This document shows, piece after piece, positions 39,584 through 48,945 of a stretch of 64,000 nucleotides of DNA (position 1 is the first letter of the stretch; each line of letters starts with the position of its first letter). A program made the position numbers and the translations under genes. The stretch lies in NCBI RefSeq assembly GCF_947496075.1, contig NZ_CANMBJ010000009.1, positions 21,133 through 85,132 of the forward strand, given 5' to 3'. This stretch comes from an uncultured Tateyamaria sp. Lineage in GTDB: Bacteria > Pseudomonadota > Alphaproteobacteria > Rhodobacterales > Rhodobacteraceae. Below the pieces are notes generated by a model. That model was not told the DNA's origin and made no database searches. It was given only the letters and a program-made list of their open reading frames with translations.

Positions 39584-40519
39584 TTGGACACTTCTGCCGT
39601 CCTACTGAAAGGTCCCAAAGACCTTGATGTCGACACGCTGGCGCTGACGGCGCCGGGGGCAGGTGATCTGGTTGTCGAAGTCACGCATTCCGGGATTTCC
39701 ACGGGCACGGAAAAGCTGTTCTGGTCGGGCGACATGCCGCCCTTTCCGGGCATGGGCTATCCGCTGGTGCCGGGCTACGAGGCTGCTGGTGAAGTGGTAG
39801 AGGCCGGTGTGCTGACCGGGTTCAAACCCGGTGACCGTGTGTTCGTGCCGGGGTCGAATTGCTTCGAAGGTGCCTTTGGCCTGTTTGGTGGGGCGGCGAA
39901 AACGCTGGTCACCGACAGTGAGCGTGTGACTCGTATTGATCCCAAGTTGGGGGCGGAGGGCGCATTGCTGGCCTTGGCCGCCACCGCTCGTCACGCAATG
40001 GCTGGCATGAACAAGGCCGTGCCGGACCTGATCGTGGGCCATGGTGTGCTTGGCCGGTTGCTGGCCCGGTTGACCATCGCCTCGGGCGCGCCTGCGCCGA
40101 TGGTGTGGGAGATTGACCCTGCCCGCCGCGCCGGTGCGCAGGGGTACGAGGTTCTGCATCCCGATGATGATCAACGCCGCGACTATCGGTCGATCTATGA
40201 CGCGTCGGGGCAGGGTGACCTGTTGAACGATCTGGTCGGTCGCATCGCCAAGGGTGGTGAGATCGTGCTGGCCGGTTTCTATTCCGCGCCTTTGAGTTTC
40301 GCCTTTCCACCCGCCTTCATGAAAGAGGCCCGGTTCCGCGTGGCGGCCGAGTGGACCCGCGAGGATCTGGCCGCGACCCGTGCGCTGGTGGAATGCGGCG
40401 CGCTGCGACTGGATGGGCTGATCACACATACACGGCCCGCTGCCGATGCGCGGGCGGCTTATGAACAGGCCTTCACTGACGGGGCCTGCCTGAAGATGAT
40501 TTTGGATTGGGAGCACTGA
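39584..40519 (+). CDS. bchC: 3-hydroxyethyl bacteriochlorophyllide a dehydrogenase BchC
   Basis: BchC oxidises the 3-hydroxyethyl group to 3-acetyl. The protein of about 311 residues is a medium-chain dehydrogenase-like enzyme with the segment [24 protein letters not shown]. The TTG at 39584 is chosen: GGAG lies 6 bases upstream and the protein then starts [12 protein letters not shown], like family members. In-frame ATGs at 39557, 39572 and 39578 are alternatives. bchX follows after 3 bases. Confidence 0.93.
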   Translation: MDTSAVLLKGPKDLDVDTLALTAPGAGDLVVEVTHSGISTGTEKLFWSGDMPPFPGMGYPLVPGYEAAGEVVEAGVLTGFKPGDRVFVPGSNCFEGAFGLFGGAAKTLVTDSERVTRIDPKLGAEGALLALAATARHAMAGMNKAVPDLIVGHGVLGRLLARLTIASGAPAPMVWEIDPARRAGAQGYEVLHPDDDQRRDYRSIYDASGQGDLLNDLVGRIAKGGEIVLAGFYSAPLSFAFPPAFMKEARFRVAAEWTREDLAATRALVECGALRLDGLITHTRPAADARAAYEQAFTDGACLKMILDWEH

Positions 40520-40522
40520 AGC

Positions 40523-41524
40523 ATGAAAGACGAGGTTCCTAATCTTAAGGATTTCGATCAGCGCCTGCGTGATGAGGCCAATGAAGACCTGGCCGACGTG
40601 TTGCCTGCCGAGGCCACGAAGGACACCCAGATCATCGCGATCTATGGCAAGGGGGGGATTGGCAAGTCCTTCACCCTCGCCAACCTGAGCCACATGATGG
40701 CGGAGCAGGGCAAGCGTGTGCTGCTGATCGGCTGCGATCCGAAGTCTGACACCACCAGCCTGTTGTTTGGTGGCAAGGCGTGCCCGACCATCATCGAAAC
40801 CTCGACCCGCAAGAAACTGGCGGGCGAAGAGGTGAAGATCGGTGACGTGTGTTTCAAGCGTGGCGGTGTGTTTGCCATGGAGCTGGGCGGGCCCGAAGTG
40901 GGCCGCGGCTGCGGTGGGCGGGGCATCATCCATGGTTTTGAGCTGCTGGAGAAGCTGGGCTTTCACGATTGGGATTTTGACTACGTCCTGCTCGATTTTC
41001 TGGGTGACGTGGTGTGTGGCGGCTTTGGTCTGCCCATTGCGCGGGACATGGCGCAGAAAGTGATCCTAGTCGCGTCGAACGATCTGCAGTCGCTGTATGT
41101 GGCCAACAACGTGTGTTCGGCGGTGGAGTATTTCCGCAAGCTGGGCGGCAATGTGGGCGTGGCCGGGCTGGTCATCAATAAGGATGACGGGTCGGGCGAG
41201 GCGCAAGCCTTTGCCGAAGCCGTGGACATTCCGGTGCTGGCGTCCATTCCGCAGGATGATGACCTGCGCAAGAAATCCGCGAATTACCAGATTGTCGGCA
41301 CGGACACGTCCCAATGGGGTGCCCTGTTTGCTGCTCTGGGAGAGAACGTGGCCGTCGCACCGCCGGTGCGTCCTGCGCCCTTGTCGCAGGATGGGCTGCT
41401 TGATCTTTTTGACGGGTCCGAGACGGGGGCGGGCATTGAATTGATCCCGGCCACGGACATGGACATGCGCGGCAAGAATGCAGCGCCGAAAGAGTCCCTT
41501 GAAGTGGTGTATGACGACGCATGA
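40523..41524 (+). CDS. bchX: chlorophyllide a reductase iron protein BchX
   Basis: BchX is the NifH-like ATPase of chlorophyllide a reductase, which reduces ring B to give the bacteriochlorin. The P-loop GKGGIGKS is at residues 42-49; GRGCGGRG and GDVVCGGFG hold the cluster cysteines. The 333-residue product matches the family. The stop overlaps bchY by ATGA (41521-41524). Confidence 0.95.
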   Translation: MKDEVPNLKDFDQRLRDEANEDLADVLPAEATKDTQIIAIYGKGGIGKSFTLANLSHMMAEQGKRVLLIGCDPKSDTTSLLFGGKACPTIIETSTRKKLAGEEVKIGDVCFKRGGVFAMELGGPEVGRGCGGRGIIHGFELLEKLGFHDWDFDYVLLDFLGDVVCGGFGLPIARDMAQKVILVASNDLQSLYVANNVCSAVEYFRKLGGNVGVAGLVINKDDGSGEAQAFAEAVDIPVLASIPQDDDLRKKSANYQIVGTDTSQWGALFAALGENVAVAPPVRPAPLSQDGLLDLFDGSETGAGIELIPATDMDMRGKNAAPKESLEVVYDDA

Positions 41525-43089
41525 GTCCCAAGGTCACATATGACGCCGCCGATACGGTGGAGGTGACCAAGGGCCACCCGCGCGAGGCAGAGATGCCTGC
41601 GGTGGAGGCCCCTGTTGACGGTCTGGGCTGTCATTCAGGGTCCGAGATGGAAAAGGCCGCGCGGATGGCGGGCAACTCCGAGATGTTGGACAAGTTCGCC
41701 GCTGACTATCCGCAAGGGCCCCATGACAAACCGCAAAGCATGTGCCCGGCATTCGGGTCGTTGCGTGTGGGTCTGCGGATGCGCCGCGTGGCGACTGTGC
41801 TGAGCGGCTCGGCCTGCTGTGTCTATGGACTGACTTTTGTATCCCATTTCTATGGCGCGCGTCGGTCTGTTGGCTATGTGCCTTTCAATTCTGAGACTTT
41901 GGTGACCGGAAAGCTGTTCGAGGACATTCGCGAGTCTGTTCATGATCTGGCGGACCCAGACAAATATGACGCCATTGTCGTGACGAACCTGTGTGTTCCG
42001 ACGGCCTCTGGCGTGCCGCTGCGGCTGTTGCCGGATGAGATCAATGGGGTTCGGATCGTCGGAATCGACGTGCCCGGGTTTGGTATTCCCACCCATGCCG
42101 AAGCCAAGGATGTTCTGGCTGGGGCGATGTTGAAATACGCCCGCGCCGAAGTGGAGGCCGGGCCAGTCGCTGCGCCCGTGGGTGGAAAATCTGATCGCCC
42201 GACCGTGGCGCTGCTGGGAGAGATGTTCCCGGCCGATCCCATGATGATCGGGCAAATGCTGGCACCCTTGGGTCTGGCTGCAGGGCCGGTGGTGCCGTGC
42301 CGGGAGTGGCGCGAGCTTTACGCAGCTCTGGATGCGTCCGTCGTGGCGGCGGTGCATCCGTTCTATACCGCTGCCGTGCGTGAGTTCGAGGCTGCCGGTC
42401 GGCCTATTGTTGGCTCGGCCCCCGTGGGGCGTGATGGCACGGCTGCCTGGCTGAAGGCCATTGGCGAGGCGCATGGCTGTTCGGCTGAGCAGATTGCCGA
42501 GGCGCAGAATGCTGTTTTGCCTGCGATTTCCGGCGGGTTGGCCGCGACGCCGATCAAGGGGACAATCACCCTATCAGGCTATGAAGGGTCCGAATTGCTG
42601 GTGGCCCGGTTGCTGATCGAGAGCGGGGCGGAGGTGCCTTATGTGGGCACCGCTTGTCCGCGGACACCGTGGAACGCGGACGATCAGGCGTGGCTTGAGG
42701 CCAAGGGTGTGAAGGTGAAGTTCCGTGCATCGCTGGAAGATGATTGTGCCGCCATGGAAGCGGTGCAGCCGGATCTGGCCATCGGGACGACGCCGGTTGT
42801 GCAAAAGTCCAAGGAGCTGGGTATTCCCGGGCTCTACTTCACCAACCTGATTTCGGCGCGGCCCCTGATGGGTGTGGCCGGGGCTGGATCGCTGGCTGAA
42901 GTCATCAATGCCGCCATCGCCAACAAGGGGCGCATGGATCACATGAAGGCCTTCTTTGAAGGCGTGGGCGAGGGCGATACGGCTGGTGTCTGGGAAGGTG
43001 CGCCGAATACGCGGCCTGATTTCCGGGCGCAGAATTTGAAGAAGCTGGAACGTCAGAAGAAAGCGGCCAAGGCCGCGGAGATGATTTAG
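41521..43089 (+). CDS. bchY: chlorophyllide a reductase subunit Y (BchY)
   Basis: BchY is one of the two nitrogenase-like catalytic subunits (with BchZ) of chlorophyllide a reductase. The 522-residue protein has the N-terminal Cys region DGLGCHSGSEM and MCPAFGSL, and GSACCVYGLTFVSHFYGARRS near residue 100. It is coupled to bchX. A 208-base gap containing a palindromic element follows before bchZ, which usually comes directly. Confidence 0.94.
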   Translation: MSPKVTYDAADTVEVTKGHPREAEMPAVEAPVDGLGCHSGSEMEKAARMAGNSEMLDKFAADYPQGPHDKPQSMCPAFGSLRVGLRMRRVATVLSGSACCVYGLTFVSHFYGARRSVGYVPFNSETLVTGKLFEDIRESVHDLADPDKYDAIVVTNLCVPTASGVPLRLLPDEINGVRIVGIDVPGFGIPTHAEAKDVLAGAMLKYARAEVEAGPVAAPVGGKSDRPTVALLGEMFPADPMMIGQMLAPLGLAAGPVVPCREWRELYAALDASVVAAVHPFYTAAVREFEAAGRPIVGSAPVGRDGTAAWLKAIGEAHGCSAEQIAEAQNAVLPAISGGLAATPIKGTITLSGYEGSELLVARLLIESGAEVPYVGTACPRTPWNADDQAWLEAKGVKVKFRASLEDDCAAMEAVQPDLAIGTTPVVQKSKELGIPGLYFTNLISARPLMGVAGAGSLAEVINAAIANKGRMDHMKAFFEGVGEGDTAGVWEGAPNTRPDFRAQNLKKLERQKKAAKAAEMI

Positions 43090-43194
43090 TGCGCGGATAT
43101 GGAACATATACGCGCAACGGCGCGAGGCAGCGTTTGGCGCAAGCCGAACGCGTTCGCGCACGGTTGTATGAAAGCGGATCGGTTGCAACGTTCC

Positions 43195-43266
43195 GCCCGG
43201 CGGGCACCGCCGGGCAGCGCCCGTCCGCCCCCCTGGGCGGGCGCTATGCGCCCACCCGCGGACGCG
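43195..43266. repeat. dispersed palindromic element, copy C (bchY-bchZ gap)
   Basis: Hairpin GCCCGGCGG-GCA-CCGCCGGGC (43195-43215), then GCGCCCG...CGGGCGC (43217-43244), then a GCGCCCACCCGCGG segment. This is the same layout as copies A and B but diverged and shorter. It interrupts the bchXYZ operon. Confidence 0.65.
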
Positions 43267-43297
43267 CGATGCCCTCTGCGCAAAGCGGAGGTGCCCC

Positions 43298-44821
43298 ATG
43301 CTGATCATGGATCACGATCGGGCAGGCGGGTACTGGGGCGCGGTTTACGCGTTCTGCGCGGTGAAGGGCTTGCAGGTGGTCATTGATGGCCCTGTCGGCT
43401 GCGAGAACCTGCCGGTGACGTCCGTTCTGCACTACACCGACGCGCTGCCGCCCCATGAGTTGCCCATCGTGACCACGGGTCTGGGTGAGGAAGAACTGGG
43501 CCGCGACGGCACCGAAGGCGCGATGAAGCGGGCCTGGGGCACGCTGGACCCTGCACTGCCTGCCGTCGTTGTGACCGGTTCCATTGCCGAGATGATCGGC
43601 GGGGGTGTCACCCCCCAAGGCACGAATATTCAGAGATTCCTGCCGCGCACCATTGATGAGGATCAGTGGGAAGCGGCGGATCGGGCGATGACCTGGATCT
43701 TTACCGAATTCGGTATGACCAAGGGTCGGATGCCGCCCGAGAAGAAACGCGAGGAAGGTGCGCGTCCTCGCGTTAATATCCTCGGTCCGATGTATGGCAC
43801 GTTCAACATGCCATCCGATCTGGCCGAGATCCGCAGGCTGGTCGAAGGGATCGGCTGCGAGGTCAACATGGTGATGCCTCTGGGCGCCCATGTGGCCGAC
43901 ATGCGAAATCTGGTGAATGCGGATGTGAACATCTGCATGTACCGCGAGTTCGGGCGCGGGTTGAGCGAGCTTCTTGCCAAGCCGTATCTACAAGCCCCGA
44001 TAGGGGTCGAGAGTACCACCAAGTTCCTGCGCGCACTGGGGAACCTGGTGGGCCTCGACCCCGAACCTTTTATCGAGCGCGAAAAGCATTCGACGCTCAA
44101 ACCTGTGTGGGACCTGTGGCGGTCGGTCACGCAGGATTTCTTTGCCACTGCATCCTTTGCCGTCGTGGCGAACGAGACCTATGCAAGAGGGCTGCGCCTG
44201 TTCCTCGAGGAGGACATGGGCCTGCCCTGTGCCTTTGCCACCGCTCGCGTGGCCGGCAAGAAGACCAACAACGAGGAAGTGCGCGCCTGGATGGGCCAGA
44301 AGCGCCCCCTTGTCGTCTTCGGGTCCATCAATGAAAAGATGTATCTGGCGGAGCTGAAGGGTGGACATGGTCCAAGCCCCGCATTCATTCCGGCCAGTTT
44401 CCCCGGTGCCGCGATCCGGCGCGCCACGGGGACACCCTTTATGGGATATGCCGGGGCCACCTATATCATTCAGGAGGTCTGCAATGGCCTCTTTGACGCT
44501 CTTTTCCATATCCTGCCACTGGGGACAGATATGGATGCGGCGGAAGCGACCCCAACCACGCTTCGCCGCGATTTCCCCTGGGACGAAGATGCCCAGGCCA
44601 TGCTGGACCGGATCGTGGCCCAGCACCCCATCCTGACCCGGATTTCCGCGGCAAAGACCCTGCGCGATGCGGCTGAGCAAGCAGCCCTCGCGCAAGGTGC
44701 GGACCGGGTTGTGATTGAAACTGTGCGCGCTCTCGATCCCGCTTTGGCGGGGTCGTCCGACATGAAAGATCCGGCCTTGGCCGGGTCGTCAGACAACGTT
44801 TCCGAGGGAGGAACAGCATGA
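43298..44821 (+). CDS. bchZ: chlorophyllide a reductase subunit Z (BchZ)
   Basis: BchZ is the second catalytic subunit of chlorophyllide a reductase. It starts [19 protein letters not shown], with the cluster-region GPVGCENLP near residue 33. At 507 residues it is slightly long: the C-terminus carries an imperfect duplication of DPALAGSSD coded by GATCCNGC-rich repeats (44747-44796). GGAGG lies before the ATG at 43298, within copy C's right flank. The stop overlaps pufQ (44818-44821). Confidence 0.94.
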   Translation: MLIMDHDRAGGYWGAVYAFCAVKGLQVVIDGPVGCENLPVTSVLHYTDALPPHELPIVTTGLGEEELGRDGTEGAMKRAWGTLDPALPAVVVTGSIAEMIGGGVTPQGTNIQRFLPRTIDEDQWEAADRAMTWIFTEFGMTKGRMPPEKKREEGARPRVNILGPMYGTFNMPSDLAEIRRLVEGIGCEVNMVMPLGAHVADMRNLVNADVNICMYREFGRGLSELLAKPYLQAPIGVESTTKFLRALGNLVGLDPEPFIEREKHSTLKPVWDLWRSVTQDFFATASFAVVANETYARGLRLFLEEDMGLPCAFATARVAGKKTNNEEVRAWMGQKRPLVVFGSINEKMYLAELKGGHGPSPAFIPASFPGAAIRRATGTPFMGYAGATYIIQEVCNGLFDALFHILPLGTDMDAAEATPTTLRRDFPWDEDAQAMLDRIVAQHPILTRISAAKTLRDAAEQAALAQGADRVVIETVRALDPALAGSSDMKDPALAGSSDNVSEGGTA

Positions 44822-45048
44822 CTGACATGACATCGAACATGGCGACCGAGGCACCCGCCAGAAAGCGCAACAGCGAGAAGACCGAGTTCATGGTCTATTT
44901 CGCGATCATCTTTGTGGCGACACTGCCGCTGGCCTGCCTGACCTGGGCGCTGGCCGCGATCAAGTCGCGCAGCTTTACCGACAAGGGCCCGATGGCCCGG
45001 GCCTGGACCCAGGCGCGGATCATCACGCCGATGATCTTCAACGCGTGA
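44818..45048 (+). CDS. pufQ: PufQ
   Basis: PufQ is a small membrane protein of the puf operon that affects bacteriochlorophyll synthesis or delivery. The 76-residue product has one hydrophobic helix (about residues 25-47, [20 protein letters not shown]) preceded by a basic segment. It is coupled to bchZ by ATGA and is 189 bases upstream of pufB. The gap 45049-45237 holds no gene. Confidence 0.88.
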   Translation: MTDMTSNMATEAPARKRNSEKTEFMVYFAIIFVATLPLACLTWALAAIKSRSFTDKGPMARAWTQARIITPMIFNA

Positions 45049-45237
45049 GACCAGCCCCGACATATTTTCTAACGGGCCCGCTTTCGCGCGAGCTTATGAG
45101 TTCTCTCGGCCTGTGTGCGCCTGCCGAGACACGAGACTGGACGCCTGCCTGCAGGTGGACAGAGCCCGGAGGGGGTGACCCCAAAGGACCCGGCCGCGGG
45201 GTGCGCGGCGTCAGCATTGATTTCCGGAGGAATGACT

Positions 45238-45393
45238 ATGGCTGAAAACCTGTCTTTTACAGGTCTTACAGACGAGCAGGCGCAAGAATTGCACGCTGTC
45301 TACATGAGCGGGCTCTGGCTTTTCACAGCCGTGGCCGTTGTCGCTCACTTGGCAACGTACATCTGGCGTCCCTGGTTCGCGAACGGTTGGTAA
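45238..45393 (+). CDS. pufB: light-harvesting 1 beta polypeptide (PufB)
   Basis: This is the core antenna beta subunit, 51 residues. The bacteriochlorophyll-ligand histidine is in [14 protein letters not shown], and the N-terminus has [20 protein letters not shown], a typical LH1 beta sequence with a second His. CGGAGG lies 7 bases before the ATG at 45238; an in-frame ATG at 45232 is too close to it. Confidence 0.96.
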   Translation: MAENLSFTGLTDEQAQELHAVYMSGLWLFTAVAVVAHLATYIWRPWFANGW

Positions 45394-45402
45394 GGACAAG
45401 AC

Positions 45403-45561
45403 ATGGCAAAGTTCTACAAGATCTGGCTCATTTTTGATCCTCGCCGCGTGTTCGTTGCGCAAGGCGTCTTTCTGTTCCTGTTGGCAGCGATGATTCACCT
45501 CGTCCTGCTGAGCACGGAGCACTTCAACTGGTTCGAGCTGGCTGCCCAAGGCGCCCAGTAA
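45403..45561 (+). CDS. pufA: light-harvesting 1 alpha polypeptide (PufA)
   Basis: This is the core antenna alpha subunit, 52 residues. It starts [20 protein letters not shown]; the membrane helix contains the bacteriochlorophyll-ligand His in [26 protein letters not shown] precedes the ATG at 45403, nine bases after the pufB stop. Confidence 0.96.
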   Translation: MAKFYKIWLIFDPRRVFVAQGVFLFLLAAMIHLVLLSTEHFNWFELAAQGAQ

Positions 45562-45589
45562 GAACTGGTCCGAAGGGATCATCAAGATC

Positions 45590-45630
45590 GCTGCGGGCGG
45601 GGCAACAGTGCGCCCCCGCCTGCCCGCAGC
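45590..45630 (+). other. intercistronic mRNA hairpin between pufA and pufL
   Basis: GCTGCGGGC-GGGG pairs with CCCCG-CCT-GCCCGCAGC with a small bulge. Strong hairpins here are known in Rhodobacter to stabilise the pufBA segment and give excess LH1 over reaction centres. No T-tract follows. Confidence 0.75.
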
Positions 45631-45703
45631 AAACCCATTCTGACACTACCAAGACGGCTGACGACCCGACCCGGGCCGCGCCGCCAAACGCGGAGATAGA
45701 GAG

Positions 45704-46567
45704 ATGGCCTTGCTGTCCTTCGAACGAAAGTATCGCGTCCGCGGAGGGACGCTGATCGGCGGCGATCTGTTCGACTTCTGGGTCGGTCCATTCTACGTGG
45801 GCTTTTTCGGGGTCACGACCGCCTTTTTCGCCCTTCTGGGCACTATCCTGATTTTCTGGGGCGCATCCCAACAGGGTACCTTCAATCCATGGCTGATCAA
45901 CATCGCGCCGCCGGACCTGAGTTACGGTCTGGGCATGGCGCCCCTGCTGGAAGGCGGGTTGTGGCAGATCATCACGATCTGTGCCACCGGCGCGTTCATC
46001 AGCTGGGCCCTGCGCGAGGTTGAGATTTGCCGCAAGCTGGGGATGGGATATCACGTCCCCATCGGTTTCAGCTTTGCCATTCTGGCCTACATGACGCTGG
46101 TCATCTTCCGCCCCTTCCTGATGGGTGCGTGGGGGCATGGGTTTCCGTATGGGATCTTCAGCCACCTCGATTGGGTGAGCAACACGGGCTACGCGTATCT
46201 GCACTTCCATTACAACCCGGCGCATATGCTGGCCGTGACGCTGTTCTTTACCACCACGCTGGCGCTGGCGCTGCACGGGGCGCTGATCCTGTCCGCTGCC
46301 AACCCCGAAGAGGGCGAACTGGCCAAGACACCGGATCACGAGGACACGTTCTTTCGTGACTTCATCGGCTATTCGATCGGCACCTTGGGCATTCACCGGC
46401 TTGGCTGGCTTCTGGCCATCAACGCGGTGTTCTTCAGTGCGGTCTGCATCATTATCTCTGGCCCGGTCTGGACGTCCGGCTGGCCCGAGTGGTGGAACTG
46501 GTGGCTGAACCTGCCGATCTGGGGCGCTGATCCGCTGCCCGTCTATCAATCCGGCTTTGGAGGGTAA
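45704..46567 (+). CDS. pufL: photosynthetic reaction centre subunit L (PufL)
   Basis: PufL is the L subunit with five membrane helices that, with PufM, holds the special pair, pheophytin and quinones. The 287-residue protein shows the special-pair region [23 protein letters not shown] and the iron-ligand region IHRLGW. A GGAGATAGAG site precedes the ATG. pufM follows after 4 bases. Confidence 0.97.
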   Translation: MALLSFERKYRVRGGTLIGGDLFDFWVGPFYVGFFGVTTAFFALLGTILIFWGASQQGTFNPWLINIAPPDLSYGLGMAPLLEGGLWQIITICATGAFISWALREVEICRKLGMGYHVPIGFSFAILAYMTLVIFRPFLMGAWGHGFPYGIFSHLDWVSNTGYAYLHFHYNPAHMLAVTLFFTTTLALALHGALILSAANPEEGELAKTPDHEDTFFRDFIGYSIGTLGIHRLGWLLAINAVFFSAVCIIISGPVWTSGWPEWWNWWLNLPIWGADPLPVYQSGFGG

Positions 46568-46571
46568 GGGC

Positions 46572-47564
46572 ATGTTCAACACTGAATATCAAAACATCTT
46601 CACCCAGGTCCAAGTTCAGGGGAACCCGGAATGGGGCATGGACGACAGCGGCGAGATGATGGCTGAGCGGGGCGGAAAGCCCTGGTTCTCGACCCTCGCT
46701 GGCTGGATCGGCAATGCGCAGATCGGACCCATTTACCTCGGCTGGACCGGCATGGTGTCGCTGGCGACGGGCCTGATCTGGTTCGTAATGGTCGGCATCA
46801 ACATGCTGAGCCAGGTTGGATTCAGCATCCCCGAGTTCATCCGGCAGCTGTTCTGGCTGGCGCTTGAGCCGCCCTCGCCCGAATACGGGTTGTCCATGCC
46901 GCCACTGGACGAGGGAGGCTGGTACATCATCGCCTCGTTCTTCCTGCTGGTGTCGGTGATGACGTGGCTGTTGCGGTCCTACCTGCTGGCGGCTGAGCAC
47001 AAGATGGGCAAGCACGTGTTCTGGGCCTTTGCGGCTGCGGTGTGGTTGTTTCTTGTCTTGGGTCTGTTCCGTCCGGTCCTGATGGGATCGTGGAGCGAGG
47101 CGGTGCCTTATGGCATCTTCCCGCACCTTGATTGGACGACCGCATTCTCGATCCGCTACGGCAACCTTTACTACAACCCGTTCCACTGTCTTTCGATCGT
47201 GTTCCTTTATGGCTCTGTCCTGCTGTTCTGCATGCATGGTGGTACTATTCTGGCCGTGACCCGCTATGGCGGCGACCGCGAGTTGGAGCAGATCTATGAC
47301 CGTGGTACGGCGACCGAGCGGGCGGCCCTGTTCTGGCGCTGGACCATGGGGTTCAACGCCACGATGGAGGGCATTCACCGCTGGGCCTGGTGGTTCGCGG
47401 TGCTGACCCCGATCACGGGCGGCATTGGCATCCTGCTGACCGGCACGGTGGTCGACAACTGGTTCATCTGGGCGCAGGAGCACAACTTTGCCCCCGCCTA
47501 TGACGGTGCATATGGCTACGAGGACTACGGGTCGTACGAAGCCTTCATCGGGAAGGAGGACTGA
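46572..47564 (+). CDS. pufM: photosynthetic reaction centre subunit M (PufM)
   Basis: PufM is the M subunit of the type II reaction centre. The 330-residue product has five membrane helices, the special-pair region [23 protein letters not shown] and the iron-ligand [20 protein letters not shown] precedes the ATG at 46572; an upstream in-frame ATG at 46557 lies inside pufL. The C-terminal extension after residue 305 is typical of species with PufC. Confidence 0.97.
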   Translation: MFNTEYQNIFTQVQVQGNPEWGMDDSGEMMAERGGKPWFSTLAGWIGNAQIGPIYLGWTGMVSLATGLIWFVMVGINMLSQVGFSIPEFIRQLFWLALEPPSPEYGLSMPPLDEGGWYIIASFFLLVSVMTWLLRSYLLAAEHKMGKHVFWAFAAAVWLFLVLGLFRPVLMGSWSEAVPYGIFPHLDWTTAFSIRYGNLYYNPFHCLSIVFLYGSVLLFCMHGGTILAVTRYGGDRELEQIYDRGTATERAALFWRWTMGFNATMEGIHRWAWWFAVLTPITGGIGILLTGTVVDNWFIWAQEHNFAPAYDGAYGYEDYGSYEAFIGKED

Positions 47565-47566
47565 TC

Positions 47567-48655
47567 ATGCTGCCCAAGTGGTTCAATGAATGGAACAAGG
47601 CCAATCCAACCAATGTGTTCGGGCCGGCCATCGCCATCGGCATTGTCGGGAGCGCTGTCTTTGTCGCCGCCCTCTTGGTGACATGGGGCAACCCGGTCCA
47701 GACCGAGAGCATGCAGACGGGTCCACGCGGCACGGGCATGTCGGTGCCGGAATACAATGTGGCCCGCAAGGCCGAGGATCCGACGGTGGCGGGCTACAGC
47801 TCGGCCCCGCCGGTTGTCCCGGGTGCTGGTGCTGCTCGCGCTGGTGATGTCATCGACAATGCCGAACCGTTGCTGGCCGATCTGACACCTGAAAACTACG
47901 AACGCATCGTGAATGCGATGCGGACATGGACGGGCATCAGCGTGCTGTTTGATGGCGAGGAAAACTACCAGACTGTGGTGGCGCGGCGCATGATCCAGAT
48001 GACCCAGAACCTGAACGAGAACTGGGCGGGCCATGTCAATGTGAACGGGGATGCAGGTGTGAACTGCTATACCTGTCACCGGGGCGAGGCTGTTCCAAGC
48101 GATGTCTGGTTCAATGTCACGCCAGTCAACGAGAATGTCGGTGGTTGGGCTGCGGATCAGAACCGCGCCACGTCGATGAGTTCGTCGACCTCGCTGCCCT
48201 CAACGGCATTGGAGGTCTATCTGACCGACTATGACAGCCAGGTGAATGTGCATGATCTGGAAAGCCGGGTGGCCGGTGTGCCGGGTCTGGATGACGATGT
48301 TCACACGATCCAGAAGACCGAGATGACGTTCAGCCTGATGAACTATTTCTCGAACTCGTTGGGTGTGAACTGTGTCTTCTGCCACAACAGCCGAGCGTTC
48401 TATGACGGGGCGCAGGTGACGCCGCAGTGGTCGACCGCCCAGCAGGGCCGCCAGATGGTCATCGAGCTGAACCAGGAATACCTGATCCCGCTCAAGGACA
48501 CATACCCAGCCGAGCGCCTTGGCCCGATCTATGCCGATGCGCCCAAGGTGGGCTGCCGCACCTGCCACAAGGGGTATCAGAAACCCCTACAAGGCATGAA
48601 CATGGTGGCAGATTGGCCTGAACTCGCGTCGACCGAGGCGCCTGTTTACGAGTGA
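47567..48655 (+). CDS. pufC: reaction-centre cytochrome c subunit PufC, triheme variant
   Basis: PufC is the periplasmic multihaem cytochrome bound to the reaction centre, which rereduces the special pair. The 362-residue protein has an uncleaved N-terminal membrane anchor (about residues 22-42). Only three CxxCH motifs are present: CYTCH, CVFCH and CRTCH. The first motif expected between AMRTWTG and NYQTVVARRM is absent, although the following RRMIQMT helix and AGHVN are conserved. A reaction centre with three haems is therefore predicted. AAGGAGG precedes the ATG. No pufX is present. Confidence 0.94.
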   Translation: MLPKWFNEWNKANPTNVFGPAIAIGIVGSAVFVAALLVTWGNPVQTESMQTGPRGTGMSVPEYNVARKAEDPTVAGYSSAPPVVPGAGAARAGDVIDNAEPLLADLTPENYERIVNAMRTWTGISVLFDGEENYQTVVARRMIQMTQNLNENWAGHVNVNGDAGVNCYTCHRGEAVPSDVWFNVTPVNENVGGWAADQNRATSMSSSTSLPSTALEVYLTDYDSQVNVHDLESRVAGVPGLDDDVHTIQKTEMTFSLMNYFSNSLGVNCVFCHNSRAFYDGAQVTPQWSTAQQGRQMVIELNQEYLIPLKDTYPAERLGPIYADAPKVGCRTCHKGYQKPLQGMNMVADWPELASTEAPVYE

Positions 48656-48663
48656 CGGTCCTA

Positions 48664-48721
48664 GGCGGGCGACACGCCCGCCTTACCGCGCGCCCCTCGT
48701 AAGGCGGAGATGTTCTCCGCC
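48664..48721. repeat. two GTAAGGCG-type hairpins after pufC
   Basis: GGCGGGCG-ACA-CGCCCGCC plus TTAC (48664-48686) and GTAA plus GGCGGAGA-TGT-TCTCCGCC (48699-48721) lie in inverted orientation, as in the bchI-bchD gap. Confidence 0.7.
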
Positions 48722-48854
48722 CCGGTGGCGCAAAGAGATGTGGCGGGGGTGGCACGCACCTTCCCCGCGACGCCAGGCGCGGGTCTCTGGCTTCCTTGAC
48801 CCACGCACGGGATCACATGATCCCGGTTCCCTTCCTGTTGGCTACAGGAACCTG

Positions 48855-48890
48855 GCGTCGTGCTTGAACCCTCAGGCACGACGCTTTTTT
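48855..48890 (+). terminator. terminator of the puf operon
   Basis: The perfect stem GCGTCGTGC / GCACGACGC with a 12-base loop is followed by TTTTTT. Two further hairpins precede it (48808-48825 and 48825-48852). It separates puf from dxs. Confidence 0.9.
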
Positions 48891-48945
48891 GCCCCACGGG
48901 TCTGCTTGGCAAGGTGGACGGGGCGAGTTGAAAGGATGTGCGCTC

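Noticed and set aside
48656..48945. pufX after pufM/pufC
   Set aside because: No small membrane ORF is present; the region holds only hairpins and a terminator, and PufC-type operons lack pufX.
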